DNA from: Lachnospiraceae bacterium UBA3711
GTDB lineage: Bacteria; Bacillota; Clostridia; Lachnospirales; Lachnospiraceae
NCBI GenBank assembly: GCA_002371345.1
Contig: DFHY01000109.1
Location: 1-28,869, forward strand
Reading direction: 5' to 3'
Length of the DNA: 28,869 nt
The notes beneath the pieces were generated by a model. It was not told where the DNA came from and did not search any database. It saw only the letters and a list, made by a program, of their open reading frames with translations. Positions 14,220-22,007 of this stretch are shown here, piece by piece. Position numbers and translations under genes: made by a program. Positions within the stretch are counted from its first letter, which is position 1. Every line of letters starts with the position of its first letter.

Positions 14220-16145
14220 ATGAAGAGAGAAGGACGCGGAGGCGTGGCGCGGCGGAAAATGGCGGCGCGGATCGTGCTGTGCATCATAATAGCCCTGACT
14301 CTGACTGCGGGCAGGGTTCTTCAATGGGTTATGAGCCAGGTGAGCCTTGATCTGGACGAGATCATTTTCACCCTGAGCCATCCGGTTGAGGGAACCGACC
14401 CCGGCTTCTACCTGAGCGTCATAAAGTATTCACTGATACCTGCAGCCGCGGTGCTTGTAGTTGTGATCACCGTGCAGCACGTTCTGGATAAGCTGCAGGA
14501 GCGCGGCCCGGCTGCGGAAGACGGACGGGCGTGGAGCGGAAAAGCCGGGACGTGGTTTCTCCCTGTATGCGCCATAATATGTTCAGTATTCTGCGCGGTA
14601 TCCTTCGTACAGATATGGACACGCCTCGATGTTTCCGGGTATCTTAAGAACTCGGGTCAGAAGTCAACCTGGATCGAGGACAACTATGTTGATCCGTCTA
14701 AGGTGGATATCACGTTCCCGGAAAAGAAGAGGAACCTGATATATCTGTACCTTGAGTCCATGGAGGTGGCGTACAGCGACACGTCATCCGGCGGAATATT
14801 CGATGTGAATTATATTCCGAACCTTACTGAGCTGTCTTCGGATATCCAGGACTTCAGCGGGCCGGACGCCTCCAGGCTGAACGGCGCCTCTTCGTGGAAG
14901 TATACGACATGGACCATGGGCGGCATGTTCGCGGCGACGAGCGGCCTTCCCCTGAAGATACCGATCGAATCGGAGGGCGTCGATACCAATTATATGAGCA
15001 CACAGGATGCATTCTTCCCGAATATCACCACGCTTGGAGATATCCTGAAGGGGCAGGGATATGAAAATGACCTGCTGATAGGCTCTGACGCGACCTTCGG
15101 AGGCAGAAGGCTGTACTTCTCCACGCACGGGGATTATGAGTTCTACGATTATAATCACTATTCGGAAGACGGAGAGCTGCCGAACGGATATAAGGTATTC
15201 TGGGGATATGAGGACGAGAAGCTGTTTGACTTCGCGAAACAGCGCCTTGAAGAGCTGTCTTCGGAGGATGGGCCGTTCAACCTGACTATGCTTACCGTGG
15301 ACACACATTATCCCGACGGATACAAATGCCGTCTGTGCGAAGACACCTATGACAGTCAGTACGCCAATTCAATCGCCTGCTCCGACGCTCAGGTGAGCGC
15401 CTTCCTCGAATGGTGCAAAGATCAGGATTGGTATGATGACACGGCGATCATAGTTTCAGGCGATCATCCCACGATGGCCACATTCTGCGACCAGGCAGAT
15501 GAGAATTATGTCAGGAAGGTCTACACCGCGTATCTTAATCCCGCCAAAGAACCCGAGAGGGACGAATGGCGCGAGTATTCTACGGTGGACAACTTCCCGA
15601 CCACGCTCTCAGCCATGGGAGCAGTGATTCCGGGCGGAAGGCTCGGACTCGGCACCGATCTGTTCAGCGGAGAGGACACACTGACTGAAACCTTCGGAAG
15701 GGATGAGATCGACAGGGAACTGTCTAAGGGCTCCGCGTGGATGGACAGCCAGTCCAGGATAGAGCCGCTGACCGCCGATATAACGTATGATCCATATGAT
15801 GAAGCCAATCACAGGCTGTCATTTACGATCAGGAACGTCTCCAGCGATAAGGTGGACGGCTTCCGCTGCTGTATGAAGATGTACGGATATAAAAATGCGT
15901 CCGGATCAGACTACATTGAGTGGATAAGTGCTGTCGAGATTGAGAAAGGCGTTTGGAGAGCGGAGTGGAGCGTTCCGGTTGATAAGGCATATACCGGGAT
16001 CGTCAAGCTTCAGCCGACATGCATGGTTGACGGTGCCAGGAGCAATGTCCTGGATCTTCATTACTATCATCTGAAGTACGGCCGGGGCGGCGTAAACTGT
16101 GAATGGTATGAGTGCGATACAAACGGAAGACCGCTGGAGGATTGA
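14220..16145 (+). CDS. Membrane LtaS/MdoB-type sulfatase-fold phosphoglycerol transferase-like protein
   Basis: This 641-residue protein has three hydrophobic segments (about 15-36, 66-88, 111-132) and a large extracellular domain of the alkaline phosphatase/sulfatase fold. Visible active-site parts are LESME near 179, the nucleophile threonine in TTWTMGGMFA near 232, DTHYPDG near 361 and the metal-binding SGDHP near 415. The family includes lipoteichoic acid synthase and MdoB/OpgB, which move glycerol-phosphate from phosphatidylglycerol; I infer similar cell-surface chemistry, and phosphoethanolamine transfer remains possible. Residues ~515-625 form an additional beta-rich domain not typical of LtaS. 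The ATG at 14220 has GAGG six bases before it, one base after the rimM stop; a TTG at 14187 is poor. The ribosome binding site of trmD lies inside its 3' end. Confidence 0.85.
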   Translation: MKREGRGGVARRKMAARIVLCIIIALTLTAGRVLQWVMSQVSLDLDEIIFTLSHPVEGTDPGFYLSVIKYSLIPAAAVLVVVITVQHVLDKLQERGPAAEDGRAWSGKAGTWFLPVCAIICSVFCAVSFVQIWTRLDVSGYLKNSGQKSTWIEDNYVDPSKVDITFPEKKRNLIYLYLESMEVAYSDTSSGGIFDVNYIPNLTELSSDIQDFSGPDASRLNGASSWKYTTWTMGGMFAATSGLPLKIPIESEGVDTNYMSTQDAFFPNITTLGDILKGQGYENDLLIGSDATFGGRRLYFSTHGDYEFYDYNHYSEDGELPNGYKVFWGYEDEKLFDFAKQRLEELSSEDGPFNLTMLTVDTHYPDGYKCRLCEDTYDSQYANSIACSDAQVSAFLEWCKDQDWYDDTAIIVSGDHPTMATFCDQADENYVRKVYTAYLNPAKEPERDEWREYSTVDNFPTTLSAMGAVIPGGRLGLGTDLFSGEDTLTETFGRDEIDRELSKGSAWMDSQSRIEPLTADITYDPYDEANHRLSFTIRNVSSDKVDGFRCCMKMYGYKNASGSDYIEWISAVEIEKGVWRAEWSVPVDKAYTGIVKLQPTCMVDGARSNVLDLHYYHLKYGRGGVNCEWYECDTNGRPLED

Positions 16146-16150
16146 TACAA

Positions 16151-17017
16151 TTGAACTTTCATGTTCTGACACTGTTTCCGGAGATGATCGGGAACGCGTT
16201 TATGACCAGTATAACAGGGAGGGCTGCCGATAAAGGTCTTCTGACTCTTAACGCTGTAAATATCCGCGACTTCGCCGAGGAGAGGCGGAAGGGAAGGATA
16301 GATGACTATTCCTACGGAGGCGGCGCGGGCATGATCATGCAGGCTGAACCGGTATACCGGGCGTGGGAATATGTGCGTGGACTGATCATTTCAGGAAGGG
16401 GCGGCGGCAGCACATGTACGACGTCCGCGGATGAAGATGGAGCAGGTGATTGCGCAGGCTCATATTCCTTGGGAAAGGATACCGACGAACCTGAAAAGAT
16501 CAGGGTCCTGTACATGTCACCGGCAGGGAGGACATTCGACCAGAGGATGGCGGAGGAGCTGTCCGTGGAGAAGGATCTGGTCTTTCTGTGCGGGCATTAT
16601 GAAGGGATCGACCAGAGAGTCCTGGATGAGATCGTCACAGACGAGGTCTCGATAGGCGACTATGTGCTGACGGGAGGAGAGCTTCCGGCGCTTGTCATGA
16701 TGGACGCCATCTCACGGCTTGTGGAGGGAGTCCTGAGCAATGAGGATTCCGCTCAGACGGAAAGCTTCATGGGGGACGGAATGCTTGAATATCCGCAGTA
16801 TTCAAGGCCGGAGGAGTGGCACGGGAAGAGAGTTCCGCCGGTACTTCTGTCCGGCGACCATGCGGCCGTGGACAGATGGAGAAGAGAACAGTCACTTATA
16901 AGAACAGCGAGCCGCAGGCCGGACCTGTGCAGCGGGGCGGTGCTTGATAAGAAGGACAGGAAGTTTATCGCACAGGAAGGCCTGGGTGAGTTTTTCGGAC
17001 AGCCCGGAGTTGAGTAA
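16151..17017 (+). CDS. trmD: tRNA (guanine-37-N1)-methyltransferase TrmD
   Basis: TrmD makes m1G37 next to the anticodon using S-adenosylmethionine and prevents frameshifting. The trefoil-knot signature is present: FHVLTLFPEM at the start, DDYSYGGGAGMIMQAEPV, LCGHYEGIDQRV, and EVSIGDYVLTGGELPALVMMDA; the C-terminal domain has RRPEEWHGKRVPPVLLSGDH-like and RREQSL motifs. The 288 residues exceed the usual ~240-255 because of an extra low-complexity stretch around residues 78-114. I chose the TTG at 16151, with GGAGG ten bases upstream; it gives the standard N-terminus. A longer frame starting at 16112 would overlap the upstream gene. Confidence 0.95.
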   Translation: MNFHVLTLFPEMIGNAFMTSITGRAADKGLLTLNAVNIRDFAEERRKGRIDDYSYGGGAGMIMQAEPVYRAWEYVRGLIISGRGGGSTCTTSADEDGAGDCAGSYSLGKDTDEPEKIRVLYMSPAGRTFDQRMAEELSVEKDLVFLCGHYEGIDQRVLDEIVTDEVSIGDYVLTGGELPALVMMDAISRLVEGVLSNEDSAQTESFMGDGMLEYPQYSRPEEWHGKRVPPVLLSGDHAAVDRWRREQSLIRTASRRPDLCSGAVLDKKDRKFIAQEGLGEFFGQPGVE

Positions 17018-17031
17018 AGAGAGGTATCATT

Positions 17032-17436
17032 ATGCTGAAGCAGCTGAGCATCTACGCGGAAAACAAGAAGGGAACACTTGAGGAGATCACGAGGATCCTG
17101 CTTGACAAGGATATCAACATCCTTGGCTCCATGACGGACGACGGAGCGGAATACGGCGTGAACCGGATGGTCGTCTCCAAACCGGAGGAGGCATTGGATT
17201 CGATCCGGAAGGCGGGGTACATCTGCTCACTGAAAAACGTGATCGGGGTAGAGGTAGAGGACAGGGTCGGAAACCTGAACCGGCTTCTCAAAACCCTGCT
17301 TGACATGAACATTAACATACAGTATCTGTATCTGTCATTCAACCGTGAATCCGGCCTGCCGATCATGGTGTTCTATGCGGATGATATATGGGAGGTTGAG
17401 AACTGCCTCCAGAACCATGGTTACAAAGTGGTCTGA
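17032..17436 (+). CDS. Tandem ACT-domain amino-acid-binding protein
   Basis: The 134-residue protein is two ACT domains in a row (about 3-65 and 70-134), with no catalytic domain. The first begins LKQLSIYAENKKGTLEEITRIL, the second VIGVEVEDRVGNLNRLLKTLLD. Such stand-alone ACT pairs are common in Clostridia and probably sense an amino acid; ligand and target are unknown. It starts 14 bases after trmD, where rplS (L19) usually sits, and precedes prfC by 43 bases. Confidence 0.85.
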   Translation: MLKQLSIYAENKKGTLEEITRILLDKDINILGSMTDDGAEYGVNRMVVSKPEEALDSIRKAGYICSLKNVIGVEVEDRVGNLNRLLKTLLDMNINIQYLYLSFNRESGLPIMVFYADDIWEVENCLQNHGYKVV

Positions 17437-17479
17437 TAAATCAGTGTTTCCCTGAACAATTAGGAAGAATACATTAGAC

Positions 17480-19069
17480 ATGAGCGATATAAGACAGGAG
17501 ATTGAGAAGAGAAGAACCTTTGCCATCATTTCACACCCGGATGCAGGCAAGACGACGCTGACCGAGAAGTTTCTTCTGTACGGCGGCGCCATCAATCTGG
17601 CCGGGTCCGTGAAGGGAAAGGCGACGGCGCGCCACGCGGTGTCCGACTGGATGGAGATCGAGAAGGAGAGAGGTATATCCGTAACCAGCTCGGTGCTTCA
17701 GTTCAACTACGGAGGATGCTGTATCAACATCCTTGATACGCCGGGCCATCAGGATTTCTCTGAGGACACATACAGGACACTGATGGCTGCGGATTCGGCG
17801 GTCATGGTGATAGACGCGTCTAAGGGCGTCGAGGCGCAGACCCGCAAGCTGTTCAAGGTCTGTGTGATGAGGCATATCCCCATCTTTACGTTCATCAACA
17901 AGATGGACCGGGATGCGAATGACACTTTCGACCTTCTTGACGATATAGAGAAGGAGCTTGGCATAGCGACCTGCCCGATGAACTGGCCTATCGGCTCGGG
18001 TAAGGCGTTCCGCGGCGTGTACGACAGGCGGAACAGGCATGTCATCACATACCAGGATACACAGAAGGGCACTAAGGAGGGAATCGCGACCCTGATCGAT
18101 ATAGACGATCCGGCCCTGAGCTCATTTATCGGTGAGGAAGCCAAGGAGACGCTTCTGTCGGAGGTGGAGCTTCTGGACGGAGCGTCGGCGGAGTTCGATC
18201 AGGAGAAGGTGTCGGCGGGACAGCTCTCCCCGGTATTCTTCGGCTCCGCTCTCACGAACTTCGGAGTGGAGACATTTCTGAATTACTTCCTGGAGATGAC
18301 CACGACCCCGCTCGCCAGGACCTCTGACGCGGGTGTTATCGATCCTGTAAATGAGCCGTTCTCGGCGTTTGTTTTCAAGATCCAGGCGAACATGAACAAG
18401 ATGCACCGCGACAGGATCGCGTTTATGCGGATCTGCTCGGGCCGGTTCGAGGCGGATAAGGAGGTCTATCACGTCCAGGGTGCGAGAAAGATGAGGCTGA
18501 GCCAGCCGCAGCAGATGATGGCGGAGCAGCGCCATGTCGTGTCGGAGGCGTACGCGGGGGACATCATCGGAGTATTTGATCCGGGCGTCTTCTCTATCGG
18601 GGATACCGTGTGCACGCCGGGCCGGAAGTTCGCGTATGAAGGCATACCGACGTTCGCGCCGGAGCATTTTGCCAGGGTGCGCCCGATGGACACCATGAAG
18701 CGCAAACAGTTCGTCAAGGGCATGCAGCAGATCGCCCAGGAGGGCGCGATCCAGATCTTCGAGGAGCCGAACGGGAGCATGGAGGAGACTATCGTCGGAG
18801 TGGTCGGAATACTTCAGTTCGACGTCCTCAGGTTCCGCCTCGAAAATGAGTATAATGTGCAGATAAGGATGGATGAGCTTCCGTATGAATACATCAGATG
18901 GATCGCGAATCCTGACGAGGTTGATATCACCGCCATACAGGGAACCTCTGATATGAAGCGAATCCAGGATCTGAAGATGCGCCCGCTCCTTCTGTTCGTA
19001 AACAGCTGGTCCGTGGGGATGGTCGAGGAGAGGAATCCCGGCCTGAAGCTTGAGGAATTCGCGAGGTGA
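17480..19069 (+). CDS. prfC: Peptide chain release factor 3
   Basis: RF3 is a ribosome-associated GTPase that removes RF1/RF2 after peptide release. The 529-residue protein starts with the G domain: ISHPDAGKTTLTEKFL near 17-32, GISVTSS as switch I, DTPGHQDFSEDTYRTL near 86 and NKMDRD near 140. RF3-typical features include the GKATARHAVSDWMEIEKERG stretch and the later FVKGMQQIAQEGAIQIF and GVVGILQFDVLRFRLENEY segments, which separate it from EF-G. AGGAAG lies 12 bases before the ATG at 17480. No clear terminator follows; a new promoter is likely before yqhY. Confidence 0.96.
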   Translation: MSDIRQEIEKRRTFAIISHPDAGKTTLTEKFLLYGGAINLAGSVKGKATARHAVSDWMEIEKERGISVTSSVLQFNYGGCCINILDTPGHQDFSEDTYRTLMAADSAVMVIDASKGVEAQTRKLFKVCVMRHIPIFTFINKMDRDANDTFDLLDDIEKELGIATCPMNWPIGSGKAFRGVYDRRNRHVITYQDTQKGTKEGIATLIDIDDPALSSFIGEEAKETLLSEVELLDGASAEFDQEKVSAGQLSPVFFGSALTNFGVETFLNYFLEMTTTPLARTSDAGVIDPVNEPFSAFVFKIQANMNKMHRDRIAFMRICSGRFEADKEVYHVQGARKMRLSQPQQMMAEQRHVVSEAYAGDIIGVFDPGVFSIGDTVCTPGRKFAYEGIPTFAPEHFARVRPMDTMKRKQFVKGMQQIAQEGAIQIFEEPNGSMEETIVGVVGILQFDVLRFRLENEYNVQIRMDELPYEYIRWIANPDEVDITAIQGTSDMKRIQDLKMRPLLLFVNSWSVGMVEERNPGLKLEEFAR

Positions 19070-19117
19070 CATGACCGCGGGTTACCTTTCGCTGCCCCGC
19101 CGCCGGCACAGCGCACC

Positions 19118-19146
19118 TTGTATTTTTGGCAGTATTACGATACAAT
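19118..19146 (+). promoter_or_regulatory. Possible promoter of yqhY-nusB
   Basis: TTGTAT (19118-19123) and TACAAT (19141-19146) are spaced by 17 bases. The -10 is good (5/6) and the -35 weak (3/6). It lies in the 121-base gap after prfC, 45 bases before yqhY, in the right place for a promoter. Confidence 0.4.
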
Positions 19147-19190
19147 CTGTGTAAAATAAAGATTATGGAATAAACGGAGGTTATATCAGT

Positions 19191-19589
19191 ATGGCTGGTG
19201 AGACAAGACATGTGAACACGATCAGTATCGGAGAGATCGGAGAGGTGAAGATTGCCGATGACGTGGTCGCGATAATTGCCGGCCTCGCTGCTTCCGATGT
19301 CAAGGGAGTAGCGTCGCTCTCGGGCAACGCGACCAGAGAGGTCATAGGAAAGCTCGGGATCAAGGGACTCGGAAAGAGCATCCGTCTGACTATTGAGGAA
19401 GGAGAGGTCAGAGTCTCCCTGAAGGTCAACATCCGTTACGGCTATAACATACCTGAGACCAGCGCCAAGGTTCAGGACCGTGTGGCAACCGCGATCGAGA
19501 CGATGACAGGCCTTACGGTGTCTGAGGTAAATGTGCGCGTGAACAGCGTTGTCATGGACAAGGCGCAGATGGACGACGGCAATTCATAA
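19191..19589 (+). CDS. yqhY: Asp23/Gls24-family protein YqhY
   Basis: This 132-residue cytoplasmic protein belongs to the Asp23/Gls24 (DUF322) family. Recognisable parts are IGEVKIADDVVAIIAGLAASDVKGVASLSG, the middle GKSIRLTIEEGEVRVSLKVNIRYG and the C-terminal VQDRVATAIETMTGLTVSEVNVRVNSV. In Bacillus the yqhY gene lies next to the acetyl-CoA carboxylase genes and nusB, and its loss disturbs acetyl-CoA carboxylase control; the exact role is unknown. GGAGG at 19176-19180 precedes the ATG by ten bases. nusB follows after an unusual 158-base gap. Confidence 0.93.
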   Translation: MAGETRHVNTISIGEIGEVKIADDVVAIIAGLAASDVKGVASLSGNATREVIGKLGIKGLGKSIRLTIEEGEVRVSLKVNIRYGYNIPETSAKVQDRVATAIETMTGLTVSEVNVRVNSVVMDKAQMDDGNS

Positions 19590-19605
19590 AGTATGAGAAT
19601 ATAAC

Positions 19606-19728
19606 CAGCAGAAGATGCCTTCCGACCGGACAACTCCATGGATGAGTCTGTGCGGGAGGAAGGCAGCGTTGTTTCAAACTTCGCCGCGCGGACTTTGGTG
19701 ACGGCAGTCCTGGAAGGAGCGCCTGCTG
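19606..19728 (+). other. Structured (or coding-like) gap between yqhY and nusB
   Basis: CAGCAG (19606-19611) can pair with CTGCTG (19723-19728), enclosing TGCCTTCC/GGAAGGCA (19616-19623 with 19658-19665, with further inner pairing) and GGACT/AGTCC (19690-19694 with 19706-19710). The RNA could form a branched structure placed over the AAGGAG at 19714-19719 before nusB. Alternatively, the frame from 19605 is open to a TGA at 19734-19736, which overlaps an ATG at 19736; an internal ATG at 19638 would give 32 residues but lacks a ribosome binding site. I recognise neither a known RNA nor a known protein. Confidence 0.4.
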
Positions 19729-19747
19729 ACAATTGATGGGGACGATC

Positions 19748-20203
19748 ATGACAAGACGAGAGCTTAGAGAGCATATCTTCCGCCAGCTGTTTACAACGGA
19801 ATTCTACACTGACAGCGAGACGGAGCGCCAGGAACAGATGAAGCTGTACTTTTCCCACGGCAGCGGCGATGAACTTGAATATCCGCCGTGCGACGTGAGT
19901 GAGGAAGAGCGGCAGCAGATCATGGACAAGACGGCCGCGGTGTGGTCAGAACTGCCGAAGATAGACAGCCTGATAGAGAAGACTTCAGTCGGCTGGACTA
20001 TATCCAGGATGAACCGGACCGATCTGGCGATCCTTCGTCTCGGCGTGTATGAGCTTCTGTTTGACGAGACCATCCCGCGCGGGGTAGCGATCAACGAAGC
20101 CGTCCTACTCGCGAGAAAGTTCGGCGGAGAGGATTCATATTCATTTGTGAACGGAATCCTTGGCCGGCTCGACAGGGAGCAGTCCGGTCCGGAAGACGAC
20201 TGA
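19748..20203 (+). CDS. nusB: Transcription antitermination factor NusB
   Basis: NusB binds boxA RNA with S10 (NusE) to promote rRNA transcription antitermination. The protein of 151 residues is all-helical, starts TRRELREHIFRQLFTTEFY and has the conserved C-terminal half WTISRMNRTDLAILRLGVYEL, IPRGVAINEAVLLARKFGGEDSYSFVNGILGRL. I use the ATG at 19748, with GGGGA five bases upstream; ATG 19736 and TTG 19733 are in frame, and 19736 overlaps the stop of an upstream open frame. Its last codons are followed by a 62-base gap to xseA. Confidence 0.95.
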   Translation: MTRRELREHIFRQLFTTEFYTDSETERQEQMKLYFSHGSGDELEYPPCDVSEEERQQIMDKTAAVWSELPKIDSLIEKTSVGWTISRMNRTDLAILRLGVYELLFDETIPRGVAINEAVLLARKFGGEDSYSFVNGILGRLDREQSGPEDD

Positions 20204-20265
20204 GGAAGCACTGATCCGGAAGCAGTAAAAGCGAATAATAATTATAAGCCAGGAGATAAAGCAAA

Positions 20266-21582
20266 GTGGCAGCAGCTCAGAAGCCGTATGTCTATACGGT
20301 CACTCAGGTGAATCATCATATCAGCTCTATGTTTCAGGCGGACCGTGCGCTTGGAGCGATCCTGGTGAAGGGCGAGCTGTCGAATGTGAAGTACGCGTCC
20401 AGCGGACACCTGTTTTTTACCCTGAAGGATGATGCGAGCCAGATAAGATGCGCCATGTGGGCGTCAGACGCAAGGCGCATGAAGGAGCGTATAAAAGACG
20501 GGGAGGCGGTCACCGTATTCGGGCAGATATCGGTGTACGAGAGAGACGGCACCTATCAGCTGTACGCCAGGGCCATCCGGCGCGATAACAGCACCGGAGC
20601 CCTGTATGAGCGATATGAAGCTCTGAAGAAGAAGCTTCTCGAGATGGGAATGTTCGATGAGCAGTACAAGAAACCCATTCCGAAATATATAAAAACCCTC
20701 GGCGTCGTGACGGCGATGACCGGAGCCGCGGTCAGAGACATAATCAATGTATCAAAGAGACGCAGCCCGGGAATACAGATTATACTGTATCCCGCGACGG
20801 TTCAGGGGGACGGAGCCGCGCAGACTATTGTCCGCGGAATAGAGACGCTCGACGCCATGGGTATTGCCGATGTTATCATCGTAGGCCGCGGAGGAGGTTC
20901 GATCGAGGATCTGTGGGCGTTCAACGAGGAATCTGTAGCCTGGGCCGTCTGGAACTGTTCTACACCGATAATATCGGCCGTGGGGCATGAGACAGATACC
21001 ACCATAACGGACTTCGTCGCGGACCTGAGGGCGCCGACGCCTTCAGCCGCCGCCGAGCTGGCTGTCACTGATATGTCGTCGGCACTTCAGTCGCTTCAGG
21101 AGAGAGGCGCCAGGCTGTCAGGACTCATGAACCAGAGTATTATGAGATTCAGGCAGCGTTCGACACAGTACAGCCTTATGCTCAGGTTAAACGGCCCTGA
21201 GGAGAGGCTGAGAAGGAGCGAACAGTTTCTTCTGAGCGCCGCTGAGCGCATGGACACGGCTATGTCCGTCAGAGTGAGGGAGATATCCGCTCTTCCGGCC
21301 AGATACCGCGAGCTTCTCGATATACGGATGGCCGACTGTGTCAAGAGGGCCTGCCACAGGCTGGAGCTGTATGAGAGTAAACTGAACGCGCTCTCACCGA
21401 TGGCAAAGATAAGCGCGGGATACGCTTACATAGAGGATGCCGGACACAGGGCGGTACGCTCGGTGTCGGAAGTAAAGAAGGGAGACACCCTCAGGATCCG
21501 TCTCAGGGACGGAAGCATAACGGCAGTGGCCGGTGAGGTCAAACCGGTTCGGGACAGTGATCCCCAGAGCCGGCATACATGA
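20266..21582 (+). CDS. xseA: Exodeoxyribonuclease VII large subunit
   Basis: XseA is the catalytic subunit of exonuclease VII, which degrades single-stranded DNA to oligonucleotides from both ends. The 438 residues have an N-terminal OB-fold (to about 110: ILVKGELSNVKYASSGHLFFTLKD), then the nuclease core with GVVTAMTGAAVRDIINVSKRR, IIVGRGGGSIEDLWAFN, SAVGHETDTTITDFVADLRAPTPSAAAEL, and a coiled coil before the C-terminal GYAYIED segment. The GTG start at 20266 has AGGAGA nine bases upstream. The small subunit follows after 162 bases, further than usual. Confidence 0.97.
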   Translation: MAAAQKPYVYTVTQVNHHISSMFQADRALGAILVKGELSNVKYASSGHLFFTLKDDASQIRCAMWASDARRMKERIKDGEAVTVFGQISVYERDGTYQLYARAIRRDNSTGALYERYEALKKKLLEMGMFDEQYKKPIPKYIKTLGVVTAMTGAAVRDIINVSKRRSPGIQIILYPATVQGDGAAQTIVRGIETLDAMGIADVIIVGRGGGSIEDLWAFNEESVAWAVWNCSTPIISAVGHETDTTITDFVADLRAPTPSAAAELAVTDMSSALQSLQERGARLSGLMNQSIMRFRQRSTQYSLMLRLNGPEERLRRSEQFLLSAAERMDTAMSVRVREISALPARYRELLDIRMADCVKRACHRLELYESKLNALSPMAKISAGYAYIEDAGHRAVRSVSEVKKGDTLRIRLRDGSITAVAGEVKPVRDSDPQSRHT

Positions 21583-21599
21583 AAGCGGAACGGACCGTG

Positions 21600-21639
21600 A
21601 GCGCGTAAGGCGCGGACAGCGAAGCGGTTCTTACATCAT
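21600..21639 (+). repeat. Second copy (B) of the plsX-leader repeat, before xseB
   Basis: The right part (21617-21639) matches 3327-3349 in 20 of 23 bases, and similarity extends leftward with small gaps to about 21600. The internal hairpin is kept in changed form (GCGC-gtaag-GCGC in place of GCTGC-gaa-GCAGC), but the outer left arm ATGATGTA is not seen here. It lies in the 162-base gap between xseA and xseB; the rest of that gap shows no further feature beyond a weak TTGCTT/TATAAC promoter-like pair near 21666-21696. Confidence 0.55.
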
Positions 21640-21744
21640 AGCCGGGGGTAATAGGTTATTTTGCTTCCGACATCATGCATAGTGATATAACGGCAATATA
21701 AAGGTGAGAAGCACTGAAGGCGGAGTATTGATTCGGAGACAGAT

Positions 21745-21999
21745 ATGCCACAGGAAAAAGCAAAGCAGGAACAGCTGACTATTGAACAGACATTTCAGAG
21801 AATAGAAGAGATCACCAAAGCGCTTGAGGATCCGGCGACTGGCCTGGAGGATTCTTTTGCCCTCTATCAGGAGGGGAGCAGGCTTCTGAAGAGCGCGAAT
21901 GAGAAGATCGATATGGTTCAGAAGCAGGTGCAGGTCCTGCAGCATACGCAGCAGGGCGCGCAGATGACAACGCTCGATGACAGCGAGTGGGTTGAGTGA
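21745..21999 (+). CDS. xseB: Exodeoxyribonuclease VII small subunit
   Basis: This 84-residue, mostly helical protein partners XseA and is needed for exonuclease VII assembly. The family core LTIEQTFQRIEEITKALEDP, GLEDSFALYQEGSRLLKSANEKI is clear. A glutamine-rich tail follows. It overlaps an in-frame GTG for ispA, whose preferred ATG lies nine bases after the xseB stop. Confidence 0.96.
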   Translation: MPQEKAKQEQLTIEQTFQRIEEITKALEDPATGLEDSFALYQEGSRLLKSANEKIDMVQKQVQVLQHTQQGAQMTTLDDSEWVE

Positions 22000-22007
22000 G
22001 GCACGAT

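Noticed and set aside
18122..19072. Long antisense open frame (316 residues) opposite prfC
   Set aside because: It lies entirely over RF3, has no family resemblance and is His/Arg/Leu-rich as expected for the mirror of a G+C-biased gene.
19630..19670. Hammerhead ribozyme core in the yqhY-nusB gap
   Set aside because: GATGAGTC is present, but the preceding CU of CUGAUGA and a proper GAAA core are missing.
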